Shown here: positions 27,101 to 42,100 of the stretch, one piece after another
Numbering within the stretch: position 1 is the first letter of the stretch
Layout of the letters: every line of letters starts with the position of its first letter
Assembly: GCA_032173965.1 (NCBI GenBank)
Contig: JAVUNC010000006.1
Coordinates: 34,257,870-34,321,869, forward strand
Length of the DNA stretch: 64,000 nucleotides
Direction of reading: 5' to 3'
Source: Sitta carolinensis
Lineage: Eukaryota; Chordata; Aves; Passeriformes; Sittidae
Translations under genes and position numbers: made by a program
The notes under the pieces: model-generated
Told to the model about the DNA's origin: nothing
Databases searched by the model: none
Seen by the model: only the letters and a program-made list of their open reading frames with translations

Positions 27101-30100
27101 TAAACACTGAGTGAGAATATTATGTTTCTTATTAAAATAGGATTCTTTAGTACTTGAGCAGTTTGGTGGTGTCTTATTCATTGTTTCTTCCAAATCTTTA
27201 GAATTTCTTCAGAATCCTTCCTTTGGCAGAGTGAAGGAAGATTAAAAATGTTGGCCTCCAGTTGAAAAGTAATGATTCTGACCTTTTTTTCTCATGCCAC
27301 TGGAAGAACGGGAATCACAGTGGAGCTTTGTCGTTTTTCCTTAGATGTGTTTGTAGGAGCAATCCTGACACTTTACAGCAGAACAGTGTAAATTCCATAG
27401 TTAAATAATTTCTTTTCCCCTGAGCAAATAGCTTCCTTGATGCCCACTCTATATACTGATGTGCAGCATTTCTGCTTTGGGGGAGCGTTCAGCAGAGATG
27501 TTCACTCACTCCAGGATGTGCAACAATAACCAGTCCTTTTTCCAGCTTTTCTCTCTTGTGTGAACCTTTTCAGCCCTGCCACAAAATGCTGGCCTGTTAA
27601 AGGGCTATACTGTAGCAAGAATTGGCTAGCACATGGCTATTAAGAAACGAGTGTGTGTGTTTGTTGTGTGTGTGTGTGTGTGTGTGGCGGGAAATACCCA
27701 TCTCTTTCTGTTATTGTGAAAGTCTGTTTCTTTAAAAAATACAAAGACTGGAATGCACTATATTTAGAGGAAAAGTGTGACAAATTGTTTCACAACAGTT
27801 GTCTTAGATGATGTTAAAAGAAATCCCAAATTATTGTTATGATTTTATTGACTGCTTGGAGTAATAAGTAGATATTCAATTCAGAAGAGGTGACTATTTC
27901 TGGGTTTTTTTCCCCTTTTTAACTCTGAGAAACTTCAAGACACTTAGAAACACTAACATAACTATGGCATTAGAAAAGCTGTAGTAATGAAATGGCATTG
28001 CTGTTTCAGCATGTGTGATAAAATTCTGTGTTCTGCCTGAAAAGTTGTGCTTATGTTACTCTGGGTTTAGTTTAAATAGAATTTAATTCTCTCTAAGTAG
28101 TCTGTTTTTTAAAAGAGGGGTAGCCAGAGGATCTTCCCTTAAAATCTAGCGTGCTAAGAGAAGGGGATATTTGGCCTTTTTCCTGGTGCCTTTTCTGGAA
28201 TGTATGAAACTAGCCGTAAAATAGGAGACCTTGCATTCTGACAGTTGTTGGAGACTTTTTCCCTTGAGTCTTTCTGTAATGGGATGGGCAGTACAAGGTA
28301 TAAATCAGAGAAATTATTTTAGTTTCTTTAAATTGTCTAAACCAATAAGAAATAGGCAATTCCTACAGTATATCTGGAGTAACTGTAAAAGTAAAAGGTA
28401 GTTTTTTATAAGTATATTTGCTTGCTCTTTATTCTGTTTCTCTTTTCCTTTATAATAATTACTTTGCAAATATCAGTAGGGAGTTGAAGACAAAAACACC
28501 CCTATGCTTTGCTTTCTGAAATAATCTCTAAAAAAATTCTCAGCAAGCAAGAAAAATCTTTGATTGAGGACTTAATTAGTCCTTCCTTTCAGTGAGATTA
28601 GCAGTGTATGTTCTAAGTTCAGAAATAAACTATGGGAGTTCCTTGATAGCAATAACAATATGCTAAATGTGAAATTCCTTTAGAGAGAGGTGAAAGGGGG
28701 CTTTTTGTATACAGCATTTGGAACACTTACCATATAATATATCAACACTTTGAATATCATATAGGGAAGACAAAGTTCTGTGTACTCAAATACACTTAAT
28801 ACACTTGGGTTTTACATGTCTATGCAAGGAAAACAGGAAGCAAACCCAGAAATCTTTATGTATTGATGCAACTCTCTCTCTTGAAAAAGCATGTTTATTG
28901 ACTTTGGTATAAACAGTAGTTCACTGTTTCTCCTCTGTCCTTTGATTTGTCTACTGGAAACAGTAGATGAACACTGGGGTCCATTGTTATTTGTGGTTTC
29001 TAAAATTTATACAGATGACGTGCTGGCTGGGATCATGGATAGCCCTCAGATACACAGTGCTAGGAGTGTGATAGGCCTTACCCTTGTGGGTTTGTTGGGG
29101 TTTTTTGAATGATCTCAGTAGTGGTCTGTGTGTGAGAGTACTTGGTAAAGATCTGAACTGTACCGTGGGCTCCCTTTTGACCTTAGAGTAACTTCTGGTT
29201 TACTCTGCATGGTCAAATGGGAGTGTGGCTTAATTGGGTTTCCTACAGAACTGAAGTCTGGGGGTTTTTTTTGACATAAGAATGGATGATGAACTACTTG
29301 TGTAGGAACTTCTTAAAAGTAGTTTGTTACTTGTTCTTGCTGAGGCATCCTCTTTTTTTGGATAGTGGTCAGTTTTTGCAAATAAGGTGGTAGGGCTGGC
29401 CTGGTCTTCTGTTTGTAGGAAATGTTTACTTGGCGTAACCTTGGCCACTGATTTGAGAATACAAACACAAGAATGCCACTTATTCCAAGTGATGAAACTG
29501 TCTAGTGTTTGCTTTTTGAATATTTTACAAAATATGGGTAACTTTTTTAAAATTTAAGGAAAACCTTTACAAATTACCATATAATTTAAATATCATGAAT
29601 ATTCTTTTGTTGTCCAAATGCTGTTTGTTGCTATTCTGCTCTTTCGACAAACAATTTTAGAGTTACCTTGCAAAACATGTAAACTTAATTAGTATGGACT
29701 TGTATTTGTTTCACTGCTTCTCACTTTCTTTTCCCTTGGGAGTCATCTTGCTTGATATCAGGACTAGATATGTATAAGTGTCTTCCCAAATTAAAACTGA
29801 CACAGTTTGTTGAAAGCTTTTATCTGAAGATGATTTTAACTGGAGGGGATTAAACTTAAAAGCCTTGAATATCAAAGGCAACTTGTGATACTAGTTGTCA
29901 TGATACTCTTGAATGCAGAATAAAACAAAATAATCAAAAGTCAAATAAAGCAATAGCTATGGCCTTTACAACAAATGCAGTAACATTTTATAGCAATAAC
30001 CTATACTTTATTTCCAAATATCTCTAAGCAGTGTATAAACAGTTAAAGAAATGCCTACTCTTTTGGGGGAGAACAGCAGATTCCTGCCTGGCAGGTGTGG

Positions 30101-33100
30101 GAAGAATCACAAAGGGGAGAACTGACTTGTCTGATTCTATGACAAGTCTTCAGTAGATAGTTTAGGGTGATGTGTGTTTTTTTGAACTTCATGTGTTTCT
30201 CTATTCTATATGTTACCATGTGCTTGTTCTTGTTTTTGAGGGCCTAATATAATGATCCCTATTTTAATTAACTTCTTATCTCTCAGTATTCTTATAAGGA
30301 AGTGGGCAGTTTGCTATGTAATTGTTGTTGCTGTGTATATCTATTTTAAATTAAATAGAACTTTTATATACTTTAATACAATATTTATTAAATGTCATTT
30401 GTATTTAAGAAAAAAAGTAGTCTAGAGTGACTTGTTTCAACAAAATCATAATTATGAAAAGCATTATTTTTAAAGGTTTCTCCTCTATCATATGTTTTCA
30501 TTTTGAATACAGCATTAAATTGCAATTTTTTCATGTGTCATCAAAACAAATACAGCATGCAGACCATTCTTTTAAGTAGTCATTTCAGAATAGCTCTTCA
30601 AATAAACTTCCTTCTCCAAAGCATCACATGCTTAAAATTATATATAATTTCCTATATAATTTAATGAACATACCAGAAAAAAAAGTCAATGCTAGTTATA
30701 TAGTAGTGTTACTCTAAGAATTATTATTTTGTACTTTATCAAAGAACACTTAAAATTTAGTATGTGCCTACTGCATTACTGAAAATTTCTGGCTGAACAC
30801 TGAGGTGTTTTCTTATCAAAATGAAAATTCTCAGCTAAAATAAGAAAATGTCCTTATAGTGAGTTTTTCAGATTTAAATATTATAGTTATGGCCATAAAT
30901 TTTAAAAATAGAAAGAATAAATCTGAGTCAGATCTACAAAAAGTCAGTTGAGTAATATGCTTCATATAGGAGATGGTTACTCATGAGCATTGGCTGTTCA
31001 TAGTATTGGAGGGAAGGAATTGGGTGGAGTGATCCACACACAAATTACCTGGTGCTATCAGTTATTGGATGTGTTTATTGCAGCACATTTATTGTATTCT
31101 TTAGTCACCTCTGAGTTTGAAGGTGTTCATAAAGGACTACAAAATATCTCTCTTCAAACCTACTGTAGTACAAGGAGACCTGACTTTTTTCTGTAGTTAA
31201 GCCTTGCTGCTTTGGGATCTATGACTTACTGGTACCAAAAAATTTCTTGGATGTTTGTGATTTGATTGAAAAATTGAAAAAAAATGGGTTAGTTGGCTGC
31301 TCTAGACTATTTTCAAATATAGTTAAGTTTTAGAGGTATGCTAGGTGAAAACTATGACATGTCAGAAACATCCAGTGTCTACTGTACTCAGGCTCAGTTG
31401 GTGTTTTAAGAGAAAGACAATTTGTGTGTTTGCTGTACTTTAGGAATGCGTAGATTTTTTTAAAAGCATATTGGATGTTACTTTAATCTTTAGCAGGGGT
31501 CTTAGTACTGGATTCAGGATTTTGTATTAGCTGGATGTAAAGCAGACATAGCCGCAAGATTGGTGTTGTTTGTACTGGTAAAAGGGTGGATTGGAGGGTA
31601 AAGGTGGCCAACAAACTGTGATACAGGCTTAAGGCATCCTCTCAAGCCAGAAATCTGGCTTGATGTTTTTTTATACATATAAATTACACTTTTATAGAGA
31701 TTGAAACTTAATAGATGTTCTGAAATAATCTAGAGGCTACAGATATTTCACAGTTCTGAGTTTATCAATAAACAAACTCCAGGTTATGTCACTGTGTCTT
31801 CCCAAGTTGTTTTTTGTTGTTGTGGTTTTTGTTTTTTTTTTTTTTTTTGTAATTTTAATGAAATGCACTATACTGACCATACAGTATTGATTGACAGAAG
31901 TCCTTTGACAAACTCTTCTCCAAACTGGATTTGTACTACTTGGCATTCTACAGACATATGCCCAATATATAACTATGTGTTTTGTTGTTGTTTTTTGGTT
32001 TTAGTTTCTTCAGCAATGGATTCTCAAAACTTTCAATGATGACTAGAGAATACAGTAATTTAAGTTGTGGATTATATTAATGTGGGAGCAGTTGAAGGCA
32101 CTTCAGGACTAGCATTTACTGCTGACAAGCTGGAAGAATGACCTGAAATTAATCTCTTTACATGTGGAAAGTGCTACCTCAATTGATTATTCAAATAAAT
32201 ATAAGATGAAATAGTTAGCTTGAAAGGATATGAGCTGGTGGTCTGTTGCAGATCATAAATGGAAGATAATTTTTACTAATAGGTAAGGGAAGGCACTGAA
32301 GTTCAGCTGATTTTTAGTTCTTTTTTTAAAAGTATCCCTTATGAAAACCAGGAAATTTTTCATCTTCTATGCTAAGTGCTGTTGAGGCCTCCAAGTGAAG
32401 CCATGTCTCCCGTTTTGGCAGTGAGTCAAGGTAGAGGTAACCAGTTGGAGAGTGTCCAGAGAACATAAAAATAATTAGCTGTCATGGAAGCATGAAAAGA
32501 GAAATTGGTAAAACATAATATTTTTTGTTGCAAGTATGTCTCTCTCTGTAGATGAATCGAAGAATATTCTGAGTAGGAAGGGACCCAGAAGGATCATGGA
32601 TTGTAATGAACTCATACAGGAATGGGCCATAAGGAGGTTGAACCCATGACCCAGACGTTATTGGCACCATGCTCTAACTTGCAGTGTTTTGTGAAGAACA
32701 GAATAATCTCTCCATGAGGATGAATCAAAGTAATTAATCTAGAGAGGGAGATTTAAGAACTAATTATAAATACTATTTGTGAGAATAGTTGAGCTCCATG
32801 TTAATTTGCATAGGAAGTCCAGGGCATCCCTATTGTCAGAAGCTTTTAAGAACAGGTTAGACAAGTGTCAGGGGTTGGTTGATTCCTCCATCAGATAAAT
32901 GGATTTATATTCTTAAGGTCCTTTCCAGTGCTTTAATTATCTTGAAAGCAGCTGTAATAGAAGTGACTTGTATAGGAGTTAGTATTGATTAATAAGAGTT
33001 GCCGGATTTTTATTTGAGACAAACAAAGATTTTTTTTTTTTTTTTTGCTTCAAAGCACCACTTAATGTGTTTGTTGGGAAAGTCCTGAGCAGAAAAAACT

Positions 33101-36100
33101 TACATGGCCTTGATAAGAGTGAACTATCTCTTCTAAATTTAAATACAAAAATTACACTTGTTACTGTGACGCAGATAGAAACACACAGCAACACACAACA
33201 GGTGTTCAGGTAGAGAAGAAGAAAGTTTATTTTTGACCTCGTATATATAAGTTTCTGGACAGTGATCAGAGATTGGACAGAGAGGTTACCACTTCTCCAT
33301 CTCCACTGGTCACTTGAGAAGTCCATCAGGTGATTTCTTTTCACAGAGGAATGCAAACATGATTCTTGTTTATCTTACAATTCATGAGAACTGACTCCAC
33401 TATACTAAAACAAATCAGAAGGTTTATTTTCAGGGACAACATTACACTTCCTGACACATTGTGTATATTAAATGTATTTGTTTTGATAGATGCTTTTGTT
33501 TTGCACAGTGACTAGGTTAATGTTACCTTGAGTGCCTTTCTCCACTCTACCTTGGTTTCTATGATCATTCTGGAAAAGTGAAGACATAGTAATGTAAACT
33601 GGTATAGAAATGCATTATATATTTTTATGGTAGATTGTCATAATGTCTTTTAAATCAAAATTGCTTTAAAAAATTGCTGCTCTTGGATTTATAATTATTA
33701 AGGAGGAGTAATTTTTATTTATATATTTATTAGTGTCTGTTTATGGGATCATACCTTAATTTTTTTTGTTTCTGCTCCTGAAGAAAGTGGCTTAACCTGG
33801 ACTATATTTTAGCTGTTAATATTATATGACATTAGTTTTTAATGCTTCGTTTGAATTTTTTTTGCCTCCCAAGGTCTCTGTCTTGAGAAGCTGCCAATAT
33901 CTTCCTCAGCAAGCAATCTCCACGTGGACCGTGAACAAGAAGTTGTTACGTGCTATGAGAAGGCTGGGGATATTGCTCTCCTGTATCTTCAGGAGATAGA
34001 AAGGGTAAGCTGGAGTGATTTTCTAAATTGAAGATTTAAAGATTGATATAAATCCTTTTCTAAGAAATTTGTGTTACCCTTTATTTCTAGGAGTTATACA
34101 CTATTGCTTTTGATTTAGACTTTGAGGTACGTTTGGACAAAATGCAATACACTTGGGGCTCTGTTCTTTGGCTTGTGAGTGCTGTTAGAGTGAAGTGAGC
34201 TGGCAATATCCATCTGATCCAGTTTTCAGACCCATTGCTTGCAAGCCTCAGGCCTGTCACTTGACAGCTATCTTTGAAGGACTTATAAGACACAGTTAGG
34301 GTCATGACAAACAGGAGAAAGGGGAAAGAAAACAGATGTGATGGGGAAAATTAGTATTTCACACGGTTTTTAAAATACATACAGGTTTTTATTTTCTGAG
34401 GGTTTTTGCTGTTTCATTATTGTTTCTTAGTGGCTGGTAGACTGAAAGCTGATTACATTTTGATAGCATTTTTAATGCTGATGTAATACAATTATTTCTA
34501 AGTTGTTTTTTGGAAAGCACTCTGGAGATAGCTTTTAATCTTCTTACTGCTCTCTGCAGCAGTCTTTTCTAACCTAACAGGAGTTTTAGGTTTTTGAATG
34601 CTATCGCCTCCTGCAACTGAATAAGGTTGCAAATATGTTTTTTCATATTCTTCTCTTTCATATACCATTCTTCACAAAAAATTCTGAAAAAGTATTATAA
34701 AATTTTGCTTAGCAGTATTTCTGCTTGATAAATAAATTATCTCTAAGAGTATAGCTAAGAGCAAAAAGGTTTATATTTAGGTGACATTGGAGAAAATGCT
34801 AGAAATTGTCTACTTGCCACCACCTCAAGTGGCAAAGATTTCTCTAACATTAAATATTAGCTTCCATGTAAAAGTACACAAACCTTGATTTTAAGGTTGG
34901 GTTTTTTTTTCCTAAATACACTTCCTCCCCCAACCCCCCTTTTCTTTTATTCTCTTAGGTAATTAATGCCAACATACAAAACAGAAGCCCTAAGCCGGGG
35001 CCCACTGCACATGAGCAAGAGCTTGGTTTTTTCCTGGAAACAGGACTTCAAAGAGCACATGTTTTATATTTCAAGAATGGGTGAGATTTGAGTCTTCTTT
35101 TATTGTGTTTGCTTTTTTGTTTAGGTTTTGTACTTGTGATTTAACTGGGCATCATTTTTAGCAGTTGTGGGTTCTGTAATTGTAAGGTCTCTTATTAATA
35201 AAGTAGTAGCATTTTGATTAAAATAGTAAGGTTTGCCTTTGTATTGTATTTATCTGCATATGGAAAATTGTTTAGTCAAAGTATATTAAACAGAAAGCAT
35301 TTTAAAGTTTTGCTTACTGAATGTAAGTACCTTAAGCTTTAACTATTTGAAATTTACTTTATTATCAAAAACTGTTAAAGAGTGATTGTCAACATATTGA
35401 AACTATTGATTTTTATAATTTTGATTTCATAATTTTTTTCCAAATCTCTTCAGTTATCACTTATTTTAACATTATGCTGCAGGATAAATATGCATGAAGA
35501 TCAACAGTATGTATACAAATATACAATCTTTATTCTACCTGCTCTGTAGATCCCTTTAGATTCTGCATGGGACTTCCTTTATAATTTATTTTAAATAAGG
35601 CTTTGCTTAAAATCCTAAAAATAAATTAAGTTACCACACAGAATGAGAAAAAGAATACATCTCTTCATTTTTAAGAACTTCAAACCTCGGCACAAGTGGG
35701 TTTTAAGTACATTTCTGATGTTTGTTGAAATCACGCAGTTTAAAAACTTGTTTCTGGGACTTCTTATTTCATTAGGAAAGTGATTTTATTGAAATACTGG
35801 AACACTTGATAGGACTACTGTTTTGCACCAAAAATATTCCTTATTTCAAATATGTAAACTGGAGATGAAGGAAATCATGCAGTGTCTGTAAAGAGTTCGA
35901 GATTTTAATGTACTGAAGCTAGGGTAAAAAGAGGCTATGTGAATTTTAAGCTGTTCAGGAATTTCAACATGGAAATGATCACTACACATTTGAAATCTCT
36001 TTCTTGAAGTATTGAAGCAGTGGTGCAATAACATGATCTGAGAGTTACTGTTTAGTTTTATTTTCATAATTTAATTTCAGGAGGAATGGAATGTTCTGAA

Positions 36101-39100
36101 AGCTAATTTTTTTCATTTACCAGAGCTAAAAATAAGATGTATTTTCATGTCTGCACAAAAAATAAATAAAATACAGTTACTGAAAAAATCCCAGTGGCAG
36201 ACATAAGCTAAGAATTCCACATTTTGAAGAATTTTGATTGAAGGCCAGGGATGTAAATGGTGCATTTAATCTGACATGTTTTGCGTAAAAGCAACCAACA
36301 GTAGACATAGCAGATTGCAATTGATTAAGAAAATAAAAAGCAACTGCACAAAAAGAGTCGTGCAATGGATTGATGAGGAATATCCAGACAGGAGTGTTTT
36401 TCTTAGATGATATCAGCTGGTCTGGTGTGAGCTTTGAAAGGTGATTTTTATTGCATGTGCATTTTAATTCGTCACAGTGAAATTGTTGATGATCTTGTTA
36501 ACTCCTACACAAGCCTTTTTTTAAATTTTTTTTTGCAGTCTTTGGTACAGTGATTGCTTGCAGTTTATAAGCTAATTACACATTATATGTAGAATTTTGA
36601 ATTTCTTCTTCTAGTTCATTTGGCCAGTGGTACGTTTTTTGTGATATGATATGAAGCAAGGTGTTAAGAAAAATAACTCTGTGACAATCACTATTTTACA
36701 TATTCCTGCTGTTACATCCTTTAGTTACCTTCCTTAATTCAGAGTCAATCACAGTTCTTTCAATATTTCCTAATATGGTCATTGCTCCAGGCTACTCGTT
36801 ATGTGGCCGTTTTTAGGAATTGCTTTTTTTATTTTTTTTTTTTTTAATTTTTTCACTTGGGTTTACCAGAACTGAAGAGAACTTCAAATATATACCTTTT
36901 CTAATAGGGGTAAATTATAACCTGCTTTTTAATTAATCTGTTTTAAGGATGTTTTTGTTTCAGTTTTGAATGTGTCATCCCTCCTGATGTTAGGTTTATA
37001 GAAAGTAGATTTGAGAACTTTCCATTAAGCTTTGCAACATATTTCAAGTTTGAATGATATCTAAAATAATTTTTGTACATGTGTGCCAGTTTCAAACCAG
37101 AAAAGAAAATAAGATAACTTTTATATGAGCTGGAAGACCATAATTTCAACAGTAACATAGGGAGTATTGCTGCCTGCTCATAAAGTTGGTTGATCTACTT
37201 CAAATTTCCTTTTCATTTGTTAACTGTACAGAGATTTTCTTTTAAGTTGAGTAAGATTTAGTAGAGGATTAAGTGATTATCTTTCACATATGCATTATCT
37301 TGTATAAAAATCTAGGAAGTGCTTGAAACTTAACTTAGCCTTTCTGCTAAGTGGTGGTATTTTGAAAATACATGGAAATACAATTAGCTAAAAAAAAAAA
37401 AAGTTTGAAGTGGAAATAGTCTGAACTAGAAAAGTGTTAGTTTAGTGCTGTTAAGACACATAACTGAAATTAATGGTTTCTTCTGAAGCGCACAGAATTT
37501 TATTAAAGAAACAAGCTACATACCCATTTTTCACTTGGGAGATGAGGAACATTTCAGCTTGGAAATGTGTAACAAAGAAGTTGAGGGAGTTCTAAAACTT
37601 AAAGTTTGTGTGTTTTTTTAAAAACTTTCTGAAATATGTACATGCCTTCAGGCTGATTACATAACTTGTATAGTAGTTGCTTTGTAATTTCCTATTGAAG
37701 GTGTTCGAAGTCTTGATGTTTTTCATGAAAAGCTGTAAGCACAGGAATTTTGGCATTGGTATCAAACATAGCTGTTTTCAAGTTGAATGCCCTTGAGAAA
37801 TGACAGCTGTTTAGGTACCCAGTGTTTCTTCTATCCTAGTATTTGCTTTGTTGTGAGATTTACAAGTTAATTTTGTCTGGTTTATGTTTTTTATTTTTGA
37901 GTTAGTAATGTTGACAAATATTCTGGAAATGTATGCTCTTGAAGCAAAATAGCATTCTGGTTAAAGTCTAAAATCATGTGAAAACCAGACTTACCTAGCT
38001 TTCAGAGCTATTTTGCTGGCTTCTCCTTAATTTTACACCCCCTCCAAGGATAATGCTCTAGATCCAAACTGCAGTTTGGTCTAGTCTTCATTGTGGTTCA
38101 CATACTCAGTCAAAACCTGATCTCAGAGATGATCTGTACTCCTCATGGCCATGACCTGTGCTGGCACAGTCACAGTGAAGCAAGACATTCCTAATCTCCT
38201 CCAGCAAGTTGTTGCTTATAGACTGGCTTCTTCTCCACCGAAAATTAGCTCTGAAAAAAAGGAATAAAAAAAAATCAACCAATTTTTCTCATTTTTTCAT
38301 ATAATTGATATAATTTATATTGACTTTAGATGTTTGACAAGGAGAGCAAAAGCTCTCCTTAGAGTATGGGACTTATCTATGCAGAATTTCTTTATCTGTT
38401 TTTCTTTTGACTATAGCATGTAACAGATATAGCATGAGAATATTGCTTTCTTTCTGGTAAGAGAGGAGCAGTGGATGGGAGGCACTCTGTAGGTGCTTCT
38501 GTTCCACATGTATATCCATACGGTGCTCACAGCTAAGGATTTTACTGTGATGAAATCCATGAGAGAATAATTTATGTAAATGCTTGATATAAATGCACAT
38601 GAAGGTCCTGTAAGATCAGCTCTCTACTGTATTAGAATATAACGCTAGATACCCATCACTCTGCATCTCTTGAGATCCTGTTGCACATCCTACATCAGTC
38701 TCAAAACAAGTTGGTGCTTAAGTAAAGAATAGAAAGTAAGATGAAAACATTGAAATCCTATGATGTATCACGTTTCTTATATGTAAAGCATCACTGCTGT
38801 ATATTGGAAAGCAAACAAAATCACTTCTATTGCAGTTTTCAGCACAGCTTTGTTCTCTATATACCTCCTTTCATGTTTGTGTGGTTAGGAAGTTAAGGCA
38901 AGAATATATGCAAACAAAACAAAAGTAATTTCTCTGTGATTCCTAGCAAAAATAATTTTTCAAAGGATACTTTGTTTTTCATATCAGATGCTTTCCTCAT
39001 CCTTGTTTCCAATACTGTTCTTACCTGTTAGTTTTCATTGAGAAAACTTTATTTGAACATGAGGAAATTATTATTCCCTCAGATATTCAAGATAAAATCA

Positions 39101-42100
39101 TCCATTATGAATGCTTTGTCTTTCAAACCTTAGTGCATGTTTATTGCTCAGAATTGTGTCTTAACTTCAAGAGTATAAAATAAGATTTCATTGTGACGTT
39201 ACAGGTAGGAAACCTGACGATGTTACGTGGAAGACTGAGGTGGATGTAAACATGAAGGAATCTCTTTCATTCAAAATCGTATCAACTTTTGTAATAACTA
39301 GTTATACAAAGAACCAGTGAACGAGTAATGTTAGTATCTGAGTTGATATTCAAGACTGATGATCTTAATAATTTTAGTTGGAATTCTGACTTACTTTTTC
39401 CAAGGAGATACTTAGCATTTTTTAGCCCATGTACCAGCCATGTCTTGCTGACAGTGGCTGTTGATTGCATTTGCAAGCATCAGATTGAAGGTTTTGGTTT
39501 TATGTTGAGTTGTGATGGCTGGCAAGCGAAAATGGTCATGGATCCTCAAACAGGGGAGTTCATCCTTCGTACACTTCCCCTGCTCCCTTCAAAATGCTTG
39601 TTTTACTGCTCTACTTAATGCTTTTGTTTTTCCACTATACAGAGGAGTTACTATTGTCACTTTCCCTGCACCTACACTCCTCCTACCCTCATAGTGTGCA
39701 CTTTCCCCGTTTGCCTTTTGCTGATTCAGGTGCTTGTTTGGGTCTTCTGTGGAGTTGTGTTGTTGTCAAAGAAATCATAGTTTTCTGTCATTCTGGTGAG
39801 AAGAATTGATTCACTGGAAGGTATAATGGCCGTTGTGTCTCTCAGAACAGAGATAAGACCATGCATTTGAGAGTGGGAAGATACCAAGGAGGAAGAACAG
39901 TGGAAAAAGGGAACAAACACTAAGAAATGCCAATGGGGAGGATGAGTTCTTCCTCTTCAGGTCGAGAACCATTAGGTGGACTAACTGCCAGCGGAACTGC
40001 AGTCTAGGCAGCAAGTGTTTTCATTTTGAATGCATGAATGCCAGAATTGCTGCTTGATTGGGCCCTTTCAAATACTTAGGCTTGTGTAGCTCTAATGGCA
40101 CACTGAAGATGTTTTATATGTAAGCCCAAACATCTCTTAAGAACTTTTAGGCATCCAGCAAACATGATCTTTTGTAGCAAATTTGAGATATCTGGGATTT
40201 TTCTTTCTGCATGAGGTAACAAGGGATAAAATGAGAAGTATGCCATGATAATTTTTCTAAGTAGCCTTTAAAAAAAATAGTTTAGATTCTGGCAGCAAAT
40301 TAGGGATTTTCTACATTTTATTCTGAAAATTATGCCCAGTGTTAATTAATGTTTTGTGAAAATTATATTGTATTGTGGGTGTACTGAAAGTGTAAGTGTG
40401 AAAGGAATAGACCGTCTGAAGTGGCAACTATGTTTCCTCTCATAGATAGATATCCAAATGCTTTTCAGGATGTGTTTCTAATTGTGGATTAGGTTATACT
40501 TCTCCACCTTCTTAAACCTGATGGAAAACAGACACAGGCATTAACAGTCACAATCATTCAAAGCACCATCCATTGTGCAGAGTATGTAGTCTTATCCATT
40601 TAGTCAGGCCTGTACTAAAATTATGGAAACAAGCCATAGAATTGCAGACCTTTTTAATTTCTTTTTAATTTCATCTTTGTAGGGTTATATAAAGCATGTA
40701 GGGTAAATGGCATCCCTCGGTATTAGGATGTTTTGTTACTGCTTAAGAATTTATCTCTTGATTTGTCACATTTCTTGCTTTTTGCTTATGTAGTAACTTC
40801 TTTTAATGTAAAATTGTTTCTGGTCTTAATACTGTGTGAATGACTCTTAATTCTCTAAAAGTAATTAGTTAGAGTGTATGGATTGCAATAGTTACATTTT
40901 TTGTAAACATGTAAGTTATACTGAAGTTACTGAAATGTCACTGGTCTGATTGGCATGCATATTAAGAGTTTTGCTTGCCCTTAATCCTTACCTTTAAAAT
41001 AATTCCTTTCTTTCCTTTCATATTTGAATTTTTGGAGGAAAAAACCAAACTTTAAAACTTGCATGTACCACCTATGAGTTTATAAACATTATATTTCTTT
41101 TTCTGTTTATAACTATAGGCAGAAAGAGAGAGAAAGCACAAGAGAAGGTGGAAGTGAGCTCAATTCCAAAAGCAACTTCTATTTCATCACTTTAGTCAAG
41201 CCCTGTAGATTTCATTGTTATTGGTTTCTCTCCTTTTAAAAGATGAATATTTTTAAAATGTGATACAGTAACTCAGCAATGAAGTAATAGGGTAGTATAA
41301 GTAGCTCAGCCTATTCCCCAGCATGGTTCTGGATGTGCTTTTCTCTCTAAAGTGGGAGAAGTATTTGCAATTTAACCAACAAATTGCAGAGCAGGTGAGG
41401 TTTGGTATGGCTCAGTATGCAAAAATTTATTCTAATTATATTTTTAATCATTAAACGGCAGTGGTAGACTAAAAATTTGGGGTTTTTTATTGAGAACCAT
41501 AAAGGAAATGCTTGACAAACAAAGCCCTTCTCACTAATGGAGAAGATATCACCAAAACATGCTGTAAGTACAGAGTAAATTAATCTTATCAGTCTTTCTA
41601 AGGTTAATTTTAAAACATGCATTTTTTTTAGTCTGTTTTGAGTATATTGTGATTAGTTCTCACTAATTTTGTTATAAGGAATACTAATATACTAATATTA
41701 ATATAATTTAAACATAGACTGCTTCTTGTTGAACAGTGTCTTCCATTCTTTTTTACTTTTTGTGTGTGTTTAAAACCACAAAAATAGGAAGTATTGTTGG
41801 GGTGAGGTTTATCTGGGTCAGTAATGCCAAAGCACTGTGTGGTCTGATGCCAGACATGCTTTTTAAAACCAAGAGGCTTCTTGGTGATCATGGTGACAAA
41901 TATGTTTGTTCCTAAAATTTGCTATTGCTGGCCTTCATGCCTTTATACAGGTTTTATGATCCTGCCTTGAAAGCTAATCCTTGGTGCCCCTTAATTGTCT
42001 TCCTGCACTTGGTTGTATCATACCTACAGTTATTAATTTCTGTTTCTGTTTAGGAGCGAGCACCTTTGTAGATGCAGTTAAGATATTTGCATTATTCTAA

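Larger units (their letters stand above)
20648..33873 (+). other. TTC7B intron 3 (13.2 kb)
   Basis: AT-rich intron. It contains a minus-strand CR1 (22375-22724), a TG microsatellite (27651-27687), a T17 run at 31832-31848, a plus-strand CR1 interrupted by a minus-strand SINE (about 32430-32945), a T17 run at 33030-33046 and a minus-strand solo LTR (33165-33456). A 16-bp AT palindrome lies at 30635-30650. No other gene was recognised. Confidence 0.85.

Noticed and set aside
32625..32680. Possible functional tRNA-Ile gene on the minus strand
   Set aside because: The 5' part is missing, stem pairing is eroded and a CR1 tail follows; it is a SINE head.
32979..33356. 125-codon minus-strand open frame
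   Set aside because: Overlaps the solo LTR and the poly-T tract; no recognisable protein.
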